Source: Lineus longissimus
Lineage: Eukaryota; Nemertea; Pilidiophora; Heteronemertea; Lineidae
Length of the DNA: 60,000 nucleotides
Direction: 5' to 3'
NCBI RefSeq assembly: GCF_910592395.1
Contig: NC_088308.1
Location: 16,633,501 to 16,693,500, forward strand
Below, one piece after another: positions 30,855 through 42,900 of the stretch (positions are counted from its first letter, which is position 1; each line of letters starts with the position of its first letter). The translations under genes and the position numbers were made by a program. The notes under the pieces were generated by a model. That model was not told the origin of the DNA, did no database searches, and was given only the letters and a program-made list of their open reading frames with translations.

Positions 30855-31047
30855 CAGTAGATTTTATAACCTCTATATTAAGGACTCCGTACACTCGGGA
30901 CTGACAAATGCTGTGCTTACTAGACAGGTGTCCTGATTAGAGAGGTCAAATTGAATGGAAACAACCAATTTGGGACCAAAACTAGTGTCCTTAATGGAGA
31001 GGTTGTCCTTAATGGAGATGTGTCCGCTAAGGGAGGTTCCACTGTAT
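30855..31047. mobile_element. CTCTCTATTAAGGACAC-family MITE, left end degraded
   Basis: Right end GGGAGGTTCCACTGTA is intact; left end ACAGTAGATTTTATAACCTC is eroded. In the OGDH-TSC2 interval. Confidence 0.7.
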
Positions 31048-31261
31048 TATTGTCATTCTCGAAACACTGTGATTACAACAGGTTGTCACAACATGGCCCA
31101 AGTCGTGCCTCTTACAGGAAAGCAAAGACACACTCCAGCAGGCAGACAGAAGCAGCCAAGAGAGAAAAGGGGACAGGATGTGGACAGAATTAGCGAGGCA
31201 ACAACCATTCATTTTGGGACAGGCCACTCCAGATTATCAAGAGGAAGAACATGACGGAGAC

Positions 31262-31395
31262 TACAGGGTGGCCCAGAATAATTTTCCCTATGTCACATGA
31301 TTTGGTAACAGAGTATTGTAGATTTTACTTGTCAGTTGTACAATAACCTGCTTCCAAATCATGGAACACATAAAATAATTCTGGGCCACCCTGTA
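31262..31395. mobile_element. 134-bp mariner-type MITE
   Basis: TACAGGGTGGCCCAGAATAA ... TTATTCTGGGCCACCCTGTA. CAGGGTGGCCCA ends with a TA target are mariner/Tc-like. Confidence 0.82.
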
Positions 31396-33514
31396 GAGGG
31401 TACCAGTGCAACGCATCCGGCCCTAAACTTGAGCAGAACTCCAGAACTGCCCTGTCTGGGACACCAAGACTGGCCACATCGCCCAACGCAGTGGTCAATG
31501 GTGACCAAGATCTGGAGATGAAGGGAGGAACAGTAGACGACAACCAGGATTTCCAGGCCAGTACATGTAACAAAACTGTGACAGTCCTCTATGTAGACAT
31601 GGCTAACAAAACACACAACCAGAAAGAAAAGAACAAGATCACCATGTTGTCAGTAAATGTCTCTTTTATCTTTTATTGTCATTAAAACTAGTAAAGACTT
31701 TCTACTTCACAATCCAGGGCTCAATCATTGCAGGTCATTTTTATATACATCCCGATACAACCACAAAAGTTCCATCCTAAAATATGAGCTGCAATCATAA
31801 ACTACCATCACACCCGAATGAATAAAACTAAGATATGGCGGTGGAAAAGCATGACTAATTCTGTTACCAGTAACTACTGATTCAATGTTACGGAATATTA
31901 CACACTTTCCATAAGGCATAACAACACATTTCCTTTTATTAAAATATATATGTTCCAATTCATCCACTGAAGTTCACCAGGAAAAAACTGTAGGCTACTT
32001 GGCTGCTGAGTTTTCTTTCTCAACTAGGGGTGAAACAGAATTTTACGCAGCCCGAAAAAACACCTTTTTCTTCAGGACAAGACACCAATTTGATACATTT
32101 TTACAAGAAGCAGACATTCTCAATCATCAGTTTATTTGACATGTAGTTGAAGGGCTTTTCACACTTGGGCCATTTTTGCTCTCAATTTCTGTTTTTCTGA
32201 TTAACACCAAAGGGCCAGCATTGGAATTAGGCCACTGTTCAGTCAGACATCAAATGAGGATCATAATTGGTATCGCACACAAATGATGTGTGTGGAATTC
32301 ATGCAACAAACCAAATAAAACCAGTCAAAGTGTGCGAAGCCCTCAAGAATCACTAAAAAATTATCACGAAAAGTCTGATTAATTAACAGTGACCCACATT
32401 TTCACACAAACAGCAGTTGCACAAAAGCATTTCACTGGCGACACAATATCACAAAGTTGATCCTACACAATAATCAGAGGTAATTTTAAATTGAGAGGTT
32501 AACACTAAGAAGTTAATGAATTCTAACAGGAAGAAATTGAGATTTTATATTCTAATGCCTCAATGATAATGTCACTTGCCTCTGAGCAAAATCTTAACAA
32601 TAAAAGTCAAAGACGATACACACCACTGAGATTTAACAGAAAACAGAATTTGAAACACAAGTAGTTTATGTAATCTTCAAGCAGAAAAGGACAAAAATTG
32701 CTTTGAATAATACTAGTCAGGCCTGCTGCACTGCAGCCAAAACAACAGATGTCATTGGAATGGGTGATGATATCAAACTGCAGAACTGGATATTAGTTAA
32801 TCAAAGGCACTACACGTATGTTGTGATATTAACATGATGCACACCATGGATTCATTATGCAGTGTAGCTACAATGGATCATAAATTAACACGAACATTTG
32901 TATTTACAGGAAAAAAGTTAGAAGAAAGCACACTCAACATGCACAGTTTGCTGATGGAGATCACTGGTAGAATCTAATAGTTAAAATGGACCGACTGGTC
33001 GAAAGTCACACCGAAAATCAATAATCATCAAAGGAAAACATCTACATGTATAGCCATATACTATCTAATCAAATAATTTATTGGCTATAATGATATTAAA
33101 TGTACTATACTAACATGCTATTTAATACAACAGGAGCTGAGCAAGGTTTGAATTGTTTAAGGACCTATATGACTTAGTGGCACAGTTGAAATACAAACGT
33201 CAAGTTCCAGGAATGAGCGAGTGAGGACTTAGTTAAGCTCAGAAAGTGGGTACTGTTCTTGACAGATTATCTGTCTATGGTACCACATGTACGACAGTAT
33301 TCACAACTCAGTTCCATCAACAAACTGGATTTAAAAACTTCAATACCACCATAAACTATATGTAGACCTCAAATTCTTTGCCAAAAATGCTTTCCAACAG
33401 AGTGGCTATACCTTTGTTTCAAAACAACTATCTCAATGACATCAGTTTTTATACCATTAAACTTAGCAAACTGCATTTAAAGCTCATGGTACCTTATTAG
33501 GTAACAACTTTATA

Positions 33515-33712
33515 CATATGCGACCCGTCATAGCATAACCAGGCGAATGTCACTCTCAGCTTGGCAGGTTGAGACGGACTGTTTGTTCAATTCTCTATTG
33601 TCTGCCTTTTGTGAAATATGAGCACATCAATTTCTTCCATTATCTTCTGGTGTCATTTAGGCTCATCTTCTGTGCGACATGCGCCTGGTTTTGCTGTGAC
33701 GGGTCACATATT
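33515..33712. mobile_element. GTGACCCGTCACAGC-family MITE, ~0.2 kb
   Basis: Begins ATGCGACCCGTCATAGCATA and ends TTTTGCTGTGACGGGTCACA. Core words GAGACGGACTGTTTGTTC and GCACATCAATTTCTTCCATT are shared with the copies at 35215, 42717 and 51321. Lies in the OGDH 3' UTR/intergenic region. Confidence 0.8.
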
Positions 33713-33819
33713 TGGTTTTAAGTCCAGAATAATCAACAGTAGTTTTGACACAACAAATGTGAAATCTGGCACGCTTAATCGCCAAAGTCTGTGTGTAATA
33801 AAGTAGTGGTGCTCGTTGA

Positions 33820-33928
33820 TTAACCAGTAATCAGAGACAAGGCTTGCTTCAGGAACTGTCCATGCTCCATTGTGTGCATCTGCTTGTTGCCGGTGGCAGT
33901 TGCTGCAGAGGTGTGACGGCCAGCGTAC
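33820..33928 (-). CDS. OGDH: OGDH exon o, C-terminus and stop
   Basis: 109 bases encoding [20 protein letters not shown], then [16 protein letters not shown] and TAA at 33820-33822. It matches [30 protein letters not shown]. Acceptor ATATTTTTTCAG. Confidence 0.93.
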
Positions 33929-36900
33929 CTGAAAAAATATGTACACACGTATCAGAATATCAGTACAAATTCTAAGCTTAACATTGGAATACATGTATCA
34001 ATTAACTAACTATAATCTTTTTTCAGTAAACAAACAGATTTTTTTTAAACTCATCCAATAAACTGCTCTACAAACGCTTGCTCAATAGTTTTGTTGAACC
34101 CCAATTTTTTCAAGAACAGTCTGGATCTTTGGCTTAGAAATAGCATAGGAGTTACCACCTAGGATCTTGTTGTGTCTGCTGAAATTGAGAAGTCAAATTG
34201 ATCTATAATGACACTCACTCAATAGTCTTGTTGAGCCCCAACTTTCTGAGGACAGTGTGGATCCTTGGCTGGGCATAGGAGTAGCCACCCATGTTCTTGT
34301 GTTCCTCCTGACACCATGCGATTTGAGCACGGGGATACTTCTTAATTTCTTCCATCACAGAATCAAATGGAAAGGGTGTTAGCTGAAGAAAAAATACCAT
34401 CAAATAAAGGAATTAGTATTGACCAACACTTTGTTTCCCATTATACTTTGTTTACTCCTTGTAAATTGACAGGACTTCGGTGTCACTGTCCTACTTTTCT
34501 TTTTGGCTACTTGGCAATAAAAGCAGGCTTCAAATAACTTCGTATTAAATTCATTTCCTGTGTCGTTGCTTATGAGTGTCGAAGTTAGCTCTCCAACTCA
34601 CCTGTTCAATTCTGGCGATGGCCACCTTATCAGTAAGATGCTTCTTTTCCCTTTCCTTGACAATCTCGTAATAAACTTTTCCAGAGCAGAAGATCAACTT
34701 CTGAACCTTGATGGGCATCTCAGCTGCAACGCCCTCTTCTTGAATCATGCGTCGAAAGCGCGTTCCTTCCAACATATCGTCGAAACTTGATCGAGCCTCC
34801 GGCAGACGTAACAAGCTCTTTGGCGTCATGATAATAAGCTGTAGTAAGAAGAGTGATAATGATATCACATGGTATACCTGAGGATCTAATAAAATATGTA
34901 GATTTGTTGTCTAAATGCACACATCGTATTCTTCAAAAGAATCCACTGTTTGTTTTTTCTCATGTCATCAGACTAATTCTTTCTGATCCCCAAAATATTT
35001 GGATTTGAACTGCTCCCACATTTTGACAAAGTGAGCTTGCGGGGGTTACTTGCGCTGGCTCATCGTAACCAAACTTATTAGGTAATGTGAGGTTTCTTCT
35101 GTTCTTCTGCCTCTGACAGACAACATGCATTGCAAACTTCCCTTTCCAAACTGGTCCCACGCTATTACATGGAGATCCGAGACTGGCACAAGTTGTGTTT
35201 TAACCAATTGTAGCATATGTGACCCGTCACAGCAAAACCAGGTGCATGTCGCACAGAAGATGAGCCAAAGTGACACCAGGAGATAATGGAAGAAATTGAT
35301 GTGCTCATATTTCACAAAAGGCAGACAATAGAGAATTGAACAAACAGTCCGTCTCAAGCTGCCAAGCTCAGAGCGACATGCGCCTAGTTTTGCTGTGACG
35401 GGTCACATATGATGACTGACACACTCACAGGCTTCCTGACTGGTAGAGCAATCTGTCTCCTGAGAACATGGAAATAGTTCGCTGGTGTTGTGATGTTACA
35501 GACGAACCAATTCGTCTCGTGAATCTGCTGCATCACAAAATCTTCATCAACAGGCTGAAATCAAGCAAGATTTGAAATTTCAAAATTCAATAGGTACATA
35601 GATTGAAAAAAGTAATGTATGCGGCAGAGGCACTCCGACAAGTATCTGGCATCGCAGTGCAAACACCTCCTGCAGTTGCACCAACGGATTCTATTCTTCA
35701 ACATAGAGGCTATCACTTGGCCAATTTTCAACACTATTGCTACTCAAATATGAAAGAAAATTCCATGGAGAACACTACTGCACCATTTTTGTGTCGCTAC
35801 AAGTAACACTCTATAAATATTGCCCGCCACGGAGGGTAACATGCCGAATGTCGCCCCGCCGGGATGTCTTCCGAAGGGGCAATATTCGGCATGTTATCTG
35901 ACGTATAGGGCAATACTAATTATCTCGTACCAAAAGTCATTGGTAAAAAAGACTTGGCTATTTACATAGAGATCCAGACGTCGGAGAAAACACTGGTCGC
36001 GGCACAAGTAAACTACAGTACAACCTCGCTATTGCGGACACCCATGGGACTGGGCCAAGGTGTCCGCAATAGAGAGGTGTCCGCCCTAGAGAGGTTATGC
36101 AAAATCGTACGAGAGGTGGATTTGAAGTTCCCGCCTTGCAGGTCTTGGTTTTCTCTGTGTCGACATCTAGCGTAGAAACTTTAAACCTGTTGGCTGATCG
36201 GTATTTGCTTGTGATGTTGCGTTGAATGACGTGAGCTACTTTGGAACTCAGAGCCTGAATAATCTCTCCAGTAAAAGGTGCCCCTTGTATTGCAAAATCT
36301 CCTCGAAATGTCATAATGTGTGAAAAAACACCATAATTTCTGTCCATCAGCACCTTTGATTAATAATTAATTTTTTCTTATTTCTCTACTAACGCATATT
36401 CGCCGCAACACTGACAAAACCGCGTGGATTTATGAGTGTCCGTTGACACAATACATGCAATAAGCCTATGTGATTAGTTGAAAAGATGAGTAAACAAATG
36501 CCGCGGCTTAATTAGGATACAAAAACACCATGTCATGGGGTAATTACGTTGATAAATTACGCAAATATCACACCTGTCGGGCCTACTTGACTCTCCAAGC
36601 GCACGCGGGAAACCATTGTTTTTGCCTACTGTCCGTAATTGGGAGGGAATTGGACCAAAAATTGGCTATCGCCCTGTCCGCAATTCGGAATAGAGAGGTG
36701 TCCGCCGTACAGAGGTTTTTGTTATTGGAAATGACTTAGAAAAAATCGGGACTGGCCGGACGTGTCCGTAATGTAGAGGTGTCCGCCTGGCAGAGGTGTC
36801 CGCTGAGGGAGGTTCTACTGTATATCAACTCATATGCGATCAAAACTAGACAGAAAAGCTTGTGATGTCAGTGTATATTTGGCAGTAACGTATGATTGTC

Positions 36901-39900
36901 AATTTTGCCACAAGTAACGACACACTCTTGGCATATTATATAAATATTGCCCGCCAGAGAGGGTAACATGCTGATGTCATCACGCCGGGAGACATGGCAA
37001 AATGTCGACCGGCTGGAGCGGGCAACATTGCGAATACCACACGGTCACGTGACATGTATCAGCCAATCATATTCAAGGAATCTCACTTGAGGTATGAGAT
37101 TATCTATTATTGTAAGATGTAGTGCGACCATGTAGAAACGGATTAGGTACCAGCAGAACATGGAAGATCCTCCTTCTTTAGCATCTGGAGCACCACTCCT
37201 TAAATTGTCACATTAGTTTCAACTTTCAACAATAAAAATTATTGTGTTGACATGATAGCGCACAGAACTAAATCAAAGATTGCTGAACATAAATGAACAC
37301 ATTACAAAAACACATAAAGTGTGGATTACTTTTTTAGTGCCATGCAATCTCAGTGAGTCAAATGAAACTGGTCGGGGGGGGGGGGGGGATCCGAGGATTG
37401 GATCACAACAGTCCTGTAGCCAGATGCAAACTCTTTCGTCGAAGGATGTTCTCAAATGTTATGATGAATGTCTGAATGACTCAATTAACTAAATTGACAG
37501 GCATCACCTGTCATAACAATCATTAAAGGTGACCTGAAACACTTTTATCAACATTTTACCTTGGGGTATAAATTATAGGGCATAACATAAGAAACACAAG
37601 TGTGAAAACCGCTTTAAAATCAAACTGCCATGACTTGAAGATGGGTAGTTCGATATTTATGCGGTTTTCACCACTGTGTTTTTTATCTTATGCCCTATTG
37701 TTTTTTCCCTAAGTTAAAAAGTGTTGCAGGTGACCTTTAACTGAATTGACAGACAGCAACCTGTCATAACAATCATTAAGCTTTTATATACATGTACTTC
37801 CTATGAAAGGCTTTAGGTATGATGAGCATGAGATAAGAAGCTTGAGCTATTAATCGAACCCAAGAAATAATGAACAAGTAAATAGTTGAACGCAGTTATA
37901 AAACTAATTAATAAGCAATTTGCAACATAGGAAGCATTTATGTACCGTATTTTTGCGTATTTAGGTGGACTGCGCTTATATTCAGGGTGCGCCTCCCGAA
38001 TATTAGTGCATGCGCTTAACAATGAGAAAAAATAAAGCAAAGATAACTAAGAAAACCTGTGTTGTTAATTGTTCCAAGTACACGAATGCTGGTTATATTT
38101 AATCTATTACTGTTTATAATCCAAATTGAACATATGTATAATCCAATAATAATCCCACAATCTGGTGGGAACCGCACAGTGTGCGAGGTAAAGTACTGTT
38201 GCATCGGCCATACAAGAATCCCATAGTTCCGAGTCACTGCACAGTCACATGCGCACCACACAGTATAAGAAACAGTATAGAATTGACCCCACCAAATTTA
38301 TAGCCGCATGCGCTAAGAATGGCATATTTCTCCAGGTATAAACATGGGTGAAAGCAGCTTTCGTTTACCAATACGCATAAATACGATAGCTCTGGCAATT
38401 TGAACGGCTTTAACTCAAAAGAAAAGGTTTTGCTCCAGACAGGCTTACCAATTCACTTGACTAATAAAACAATGTAATAGAAGAAAAAAATAACTGACGA
38501 TTGTAAATATTGACATAGAATATAGTAGTGTTTCAGCTAGAAATCTGAAGAGGCAGAACAGAGAGGTCACAGCCAGAACAAGGCAAGGTGCAGTGCCCTG
38601 TTTTAAATGAAAATGCATTGGTCACTTGTGAAAAAAGGAGGGCAAAAAGAGAAAAAGCAGGGTGCTGCGCCCTGCATTAAATGAAAATGCGTTGGTCACT
38701 TGTAAAAGGAGGGAGGGCAAAAAGAGAAAAAGCAGGGTGCTGCGCCCTGCTATTACAATGTATTAACTGTTCTGCTGAAACACTAAGGAGGAAAGTACCT
38801 CATGTTTCCAATTTTTTAACTTTACTTTAAAGGGGATTTCACACACTAACGATTCAGCCGAGTTTTTACTTTTTTCTCGGGCGGTGAAAATAAACCATCT
38901 CATTTCCTATTTATAAGTCTGGTGCGGATCTAGCTAGATTAAGCCTGCTGAACATGTGGATAATAGGGTCTGCAATAGTTCTATTCAGTAACTTGCATAT
39001 GTCTTGATGATGCTTTGATATCTACTGAGGCGAGGGAAGGGCGTTGTACTTGTCATAGGAAATATGCTTTAAAACATTCAAACAATCTTGATCAAACAAG
39101 ACAACTGCCACAAACATGCAATGTGGCGCTGTAACTGTAAACACTAAATGTAATACTCTGCTAAAAGTACAGGCTGCAGGAATTGTGATCAGAGTGCAAT
39201 TTTAATTCACACGATAAATGTTACTCTGCTCAAAGTGCAGGCTGCAGGGATTGTGATCAGAGTGCAATTTTAATTCACACGATAACTTGATTTAAAAAGA
39301 TTTCTAATAGCGAGTTTGCTACCAACGCACTGCTCGTTACTGTACTACATGTTCCAGAAAACATTTGCTACTTTTGATTACTCATATTCCTTTAGTTCAA
39401 AGTGTTTCGGGTCCGAATTAATCATCTGCGAAACATTCCATTTCTAAAATTGGTGCAAAATCATAGTTTATTTACCCCGGTAGTTCAACAACGTTTTATC
39501 TGAGTTTTTTCGGTCATTCTCACAGAGAGTGAGATATCAGAAATCAAAACCTTTACCGATTTTTTTGTAGCACTTAGTTCAAAATGATATAGACAGTGTA
39601 CTTTCAGAGGGTCACATTGTGCGTCCTACTCACTATACCCTACCTCTTCACTTTCCCAAATCTGCATAAAATACATTGATCAACCAAATCAAATGAGGCT
39701 TTTAATAGCGAAATTTATTTTCACACTACGACTGTCAAAAACATTCTAAAACACCCAATAAAATACATGTACATGTACATGTATGCAGTGCGTTGTCAGG
39801 AGTGTCTAGTCATTCTCGTCACATTGAGTGTGCGCAACTCACTACTACCTACCTCTTCACTGTCCAGGATCTGAATAAAATACATTCATCAGTCAAATCA

Positions 39901-42900
39901 AAGGAGGGGCTTGTCATGCTACATGTAGTGAAATTTAGACTCAAACTTGAACTTCTCTTGAAGGAACCAAATTTTGAGGAGTGTTTTTAAACCAAAACAA
40001 AGACCTTTGTACATGTAGGCAAGGAGAGACAAAGCATAGATTGATAGAAAGCGAAAAATATTCAGTCAGTCTGCTTCTCCATTGACAAGGCATAAAGGCA
40101 ACCTTTCTACTGAAACATGAAGAATTTTACAATTCGATCATACATGTAACACTGACAGCAAGAATGACCAAATATTTCTCTTTATAAGACAAGACATGCA
40201 AAAGCCACAAACTTTCACTTTCAGACTAAATAATATCTTGAGGATACTTTTTTCCCAAATGAGAAAGAGAGATAACACAAGCACAAATAATAATTTTGGA
40301 CACTTTGACTTTTAGAATTGGGTTCGAGTCAAGCATCTTGTCAACTCACCCAAATCCAACTGTTAAATACTTACAGGGAAATAATCCTGGTCATCATTGC
40401 TCATCTGCAGGAATCGCTCTAGCCTGGCACTTGAATGTTCAGGGCCCTGTAACGATGAAGTGATATCGGTCACATCCTGATCAACTCAAGAGACATATTA
40501 AAGGGTCAGATACGGTCGCACGATATAATTTGTGGTTTCAGAATCCAAGTTCAATGCCAGACGCAGCCAAATACAGGCGCGAGTAGTTTCGATGTACTGT
40601 GGGATTGAAGGGCCGAATATTTCCGACTTCATGTACATGTAACTCAATCTGACATACACGGCACCTGGCTAAAGTCACTTTGATAAGTGACCCCCTTACC
40701 ATTCCTTCCATCCCATGAGGCAATTTGAGGACGATGCCACTCTGTCTGACCCACTTTGACTGGCCACTGCTGATGAACTGATCGATGATAGATTGTGCTG
40801 TGTTGGAGAAGTCGCCAAACTGTGCCTCCCAGCAAACTAGTGCATTCGGGTTGGTCAGCGAATATCCAACTTCAAAACCTGTAGACAACGACAAAAAATT
40901 TACATCTCAATTCTGGATGTCTTTTTTACCCACTAAAAATGGATGACGATGGAATCAAAGTTTTGAAAGTGGCTAATCAACCATAAGACCCACAAAAATC
41001 ACTGAAAACGAAATTTTTTTTGTTGCCACAGAGGTCGACTTTTATACAAGACAGCTGGGAATTGTGAGATCTGTCTTCTTCCTCTTCTCGTTCGTTCGAC
41101 AATCAACTTCAATCTGATGATAAACTCAGCGGTTCTCTGGAGCTGTTCTTTGTCTCCATAAAGCTGGTTTTGCAGGCAAGTTTCTTCAGGCCAGATGTCG
41201 TTCCTAAAGCCCGCAGCACACCAGCCACCAACTTCGGCGTTTTATGCCGCAAGAGTCCTGAACGCCTGAAAAATCCCTAGTCTGCTACGAACGGCGTCGG
41301 CGAACGCGACTTGACGCCACTTGCCGCAACTAAACGCCAAATATCTAACATGTTGGATTTTTGACGCGTGTCGCCGCGTTTGAACGCAAGAATAAGCCAG
41401 GTGTGCTACGGATGGCCGCCTGATTTGGCGTCGGCGGCGAGGTTATGGCCAATCAGCTTGTGTCTTGATGTCACATGATTTCAAAATGGCAGCCTAAAGT
41501 GGCGGAAAAGATGCTACTGGATGCCAATTCTGGGCAGGTGTGCTCTGACCGGGATCCACTGGATGCCAAGCCGAACGCTTCTTGTCGCCAAAGTTGGCGG
41601 CTAGTGTGCTGCAGGCTGAGGGTTGCCGAGATTGTGAGATCTGTCATATTGATTCTATGACTCCATACCCAGTCAAAATGATTGCTAAATCTTTTTTTAC
41701 GAAACATACATGCATATTACATTTACTCAGTTAAATACTAAGCACCAATGTCTAGCAATAATCAAGATTGTAACACCACTGGAGGTTTTAAGCTACCGGT
41801 ACATGTAATTTACCTAGAACTCCATACTCCGACAAAGAGCTGTTGCAGACCGAATAAGGTGCCTGGTCTGGGTAAAGATTGTTCAGGGGGATGTACACCT
41901 TCTTATCAATGTCCTGGTGATGCAAGACATGATGACGATGACTGAATGTTCCTCGCTCGACATCCTGGCCACTGAGCCTAACATGGGTACTGTCCTTGAG
42001 TAGGGACCCAAAGGCCAGCGCTTCACCCATGGCCCAGTCAGCCATACGTTTTTCAGCCATCTGGGCACGTCCTTTCAGAGTACGCTTTAGACCTGAAAAG
42101 AAAACAAAAAGGGGAACAGCATGAAAACTGGCATTTGTATTTCATACAAGCATGCAACCATGCTTTGCTTCATACATGCACAACTGATGACTTTTGAAGT
42201 GACACTATCTGAAAATGCCCAATTATGCTGTGTCCTTTACTTACCATTGTGAATGGCGAAATCATCCGGGCATGACGAGAACATATGGCTAATGTGTTGG
42301 AGGGTCTCCTCAGGTATGCCTGTGTTGGGCTTCTTCATGGCCTCTTGTGTTTCAAAGAACCCATGCCAGGGCGAGTCCAGCCAGTCTGTGTTCCTAACTG
42401 TAGTCATTGTCTTGGCAGCATCGAATGCTGCCTCACAGACATTGTCATAACGTTCTCGTTCCTCCTATTGTTAATACAAAAGAGGGTAAACGCCATTAGA
42501 CTGGAGTAAAGGCCGATGTCAATATCATCTGTGTGGCGGTCCAACATAACCATTCACATGGCCAAAATTTTACAATTGCTTTTTATGGTTTTATGTGAAA
42601 CTACAATCTCTTCAAAGCTCAGAACTCTTGAAATCTTTCAATTATCTTGATTATTACCGGAGTTCCAGCTTTTTTATTAAAGATTGGTGATTACAATGGC
42701 TGCGAAAAAGTAGAAAATGTGACCCGTCACAGCAAAATCAGGGCTCTGAGCTTGGCAGGTTGAGACGGACTGTTTGTTCATTTCTCTATTGTCTGCCTTT
42801 AGTGAAATATGAGCACATCAATTTCTTCCATTATCTCCTGGTGCCATTATTTTAGGCTCATCTTCTGTGCGACATGCGCCTGGTTTTGCTGTGACGGGTC

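Larger units (their letters stand above)
30761..33819 (-). other. OGDH 3' UTR plus OGDH-TSC2 intergenic region
   Basis: No coding exon of either gene was seen. The side nearer 33820 must hold the OGDH 3' UTR. Minus-strand AATAAA words occur at 33077-33082 and near 32128, but the true polyadenylation site cannot be chosen. Three mobile elements are entered separately (30855-31047, 31262-31395, 33515-33712). Short plus-strand ORFs around 31000-31700 show no recognisable domain. Confidence 0.6.
37782..40374. other. OGDH intron between exons k and l, repeat-poor part
   Basis: Phase is continuous from exon k to exon l, so no exon is missing. Contents recognised are the 260-bp MITE (38526), the 69-bp duplication (39148) and TACATGTA-rich sequence near 39770. 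No gene found. Confidence 0.6.
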
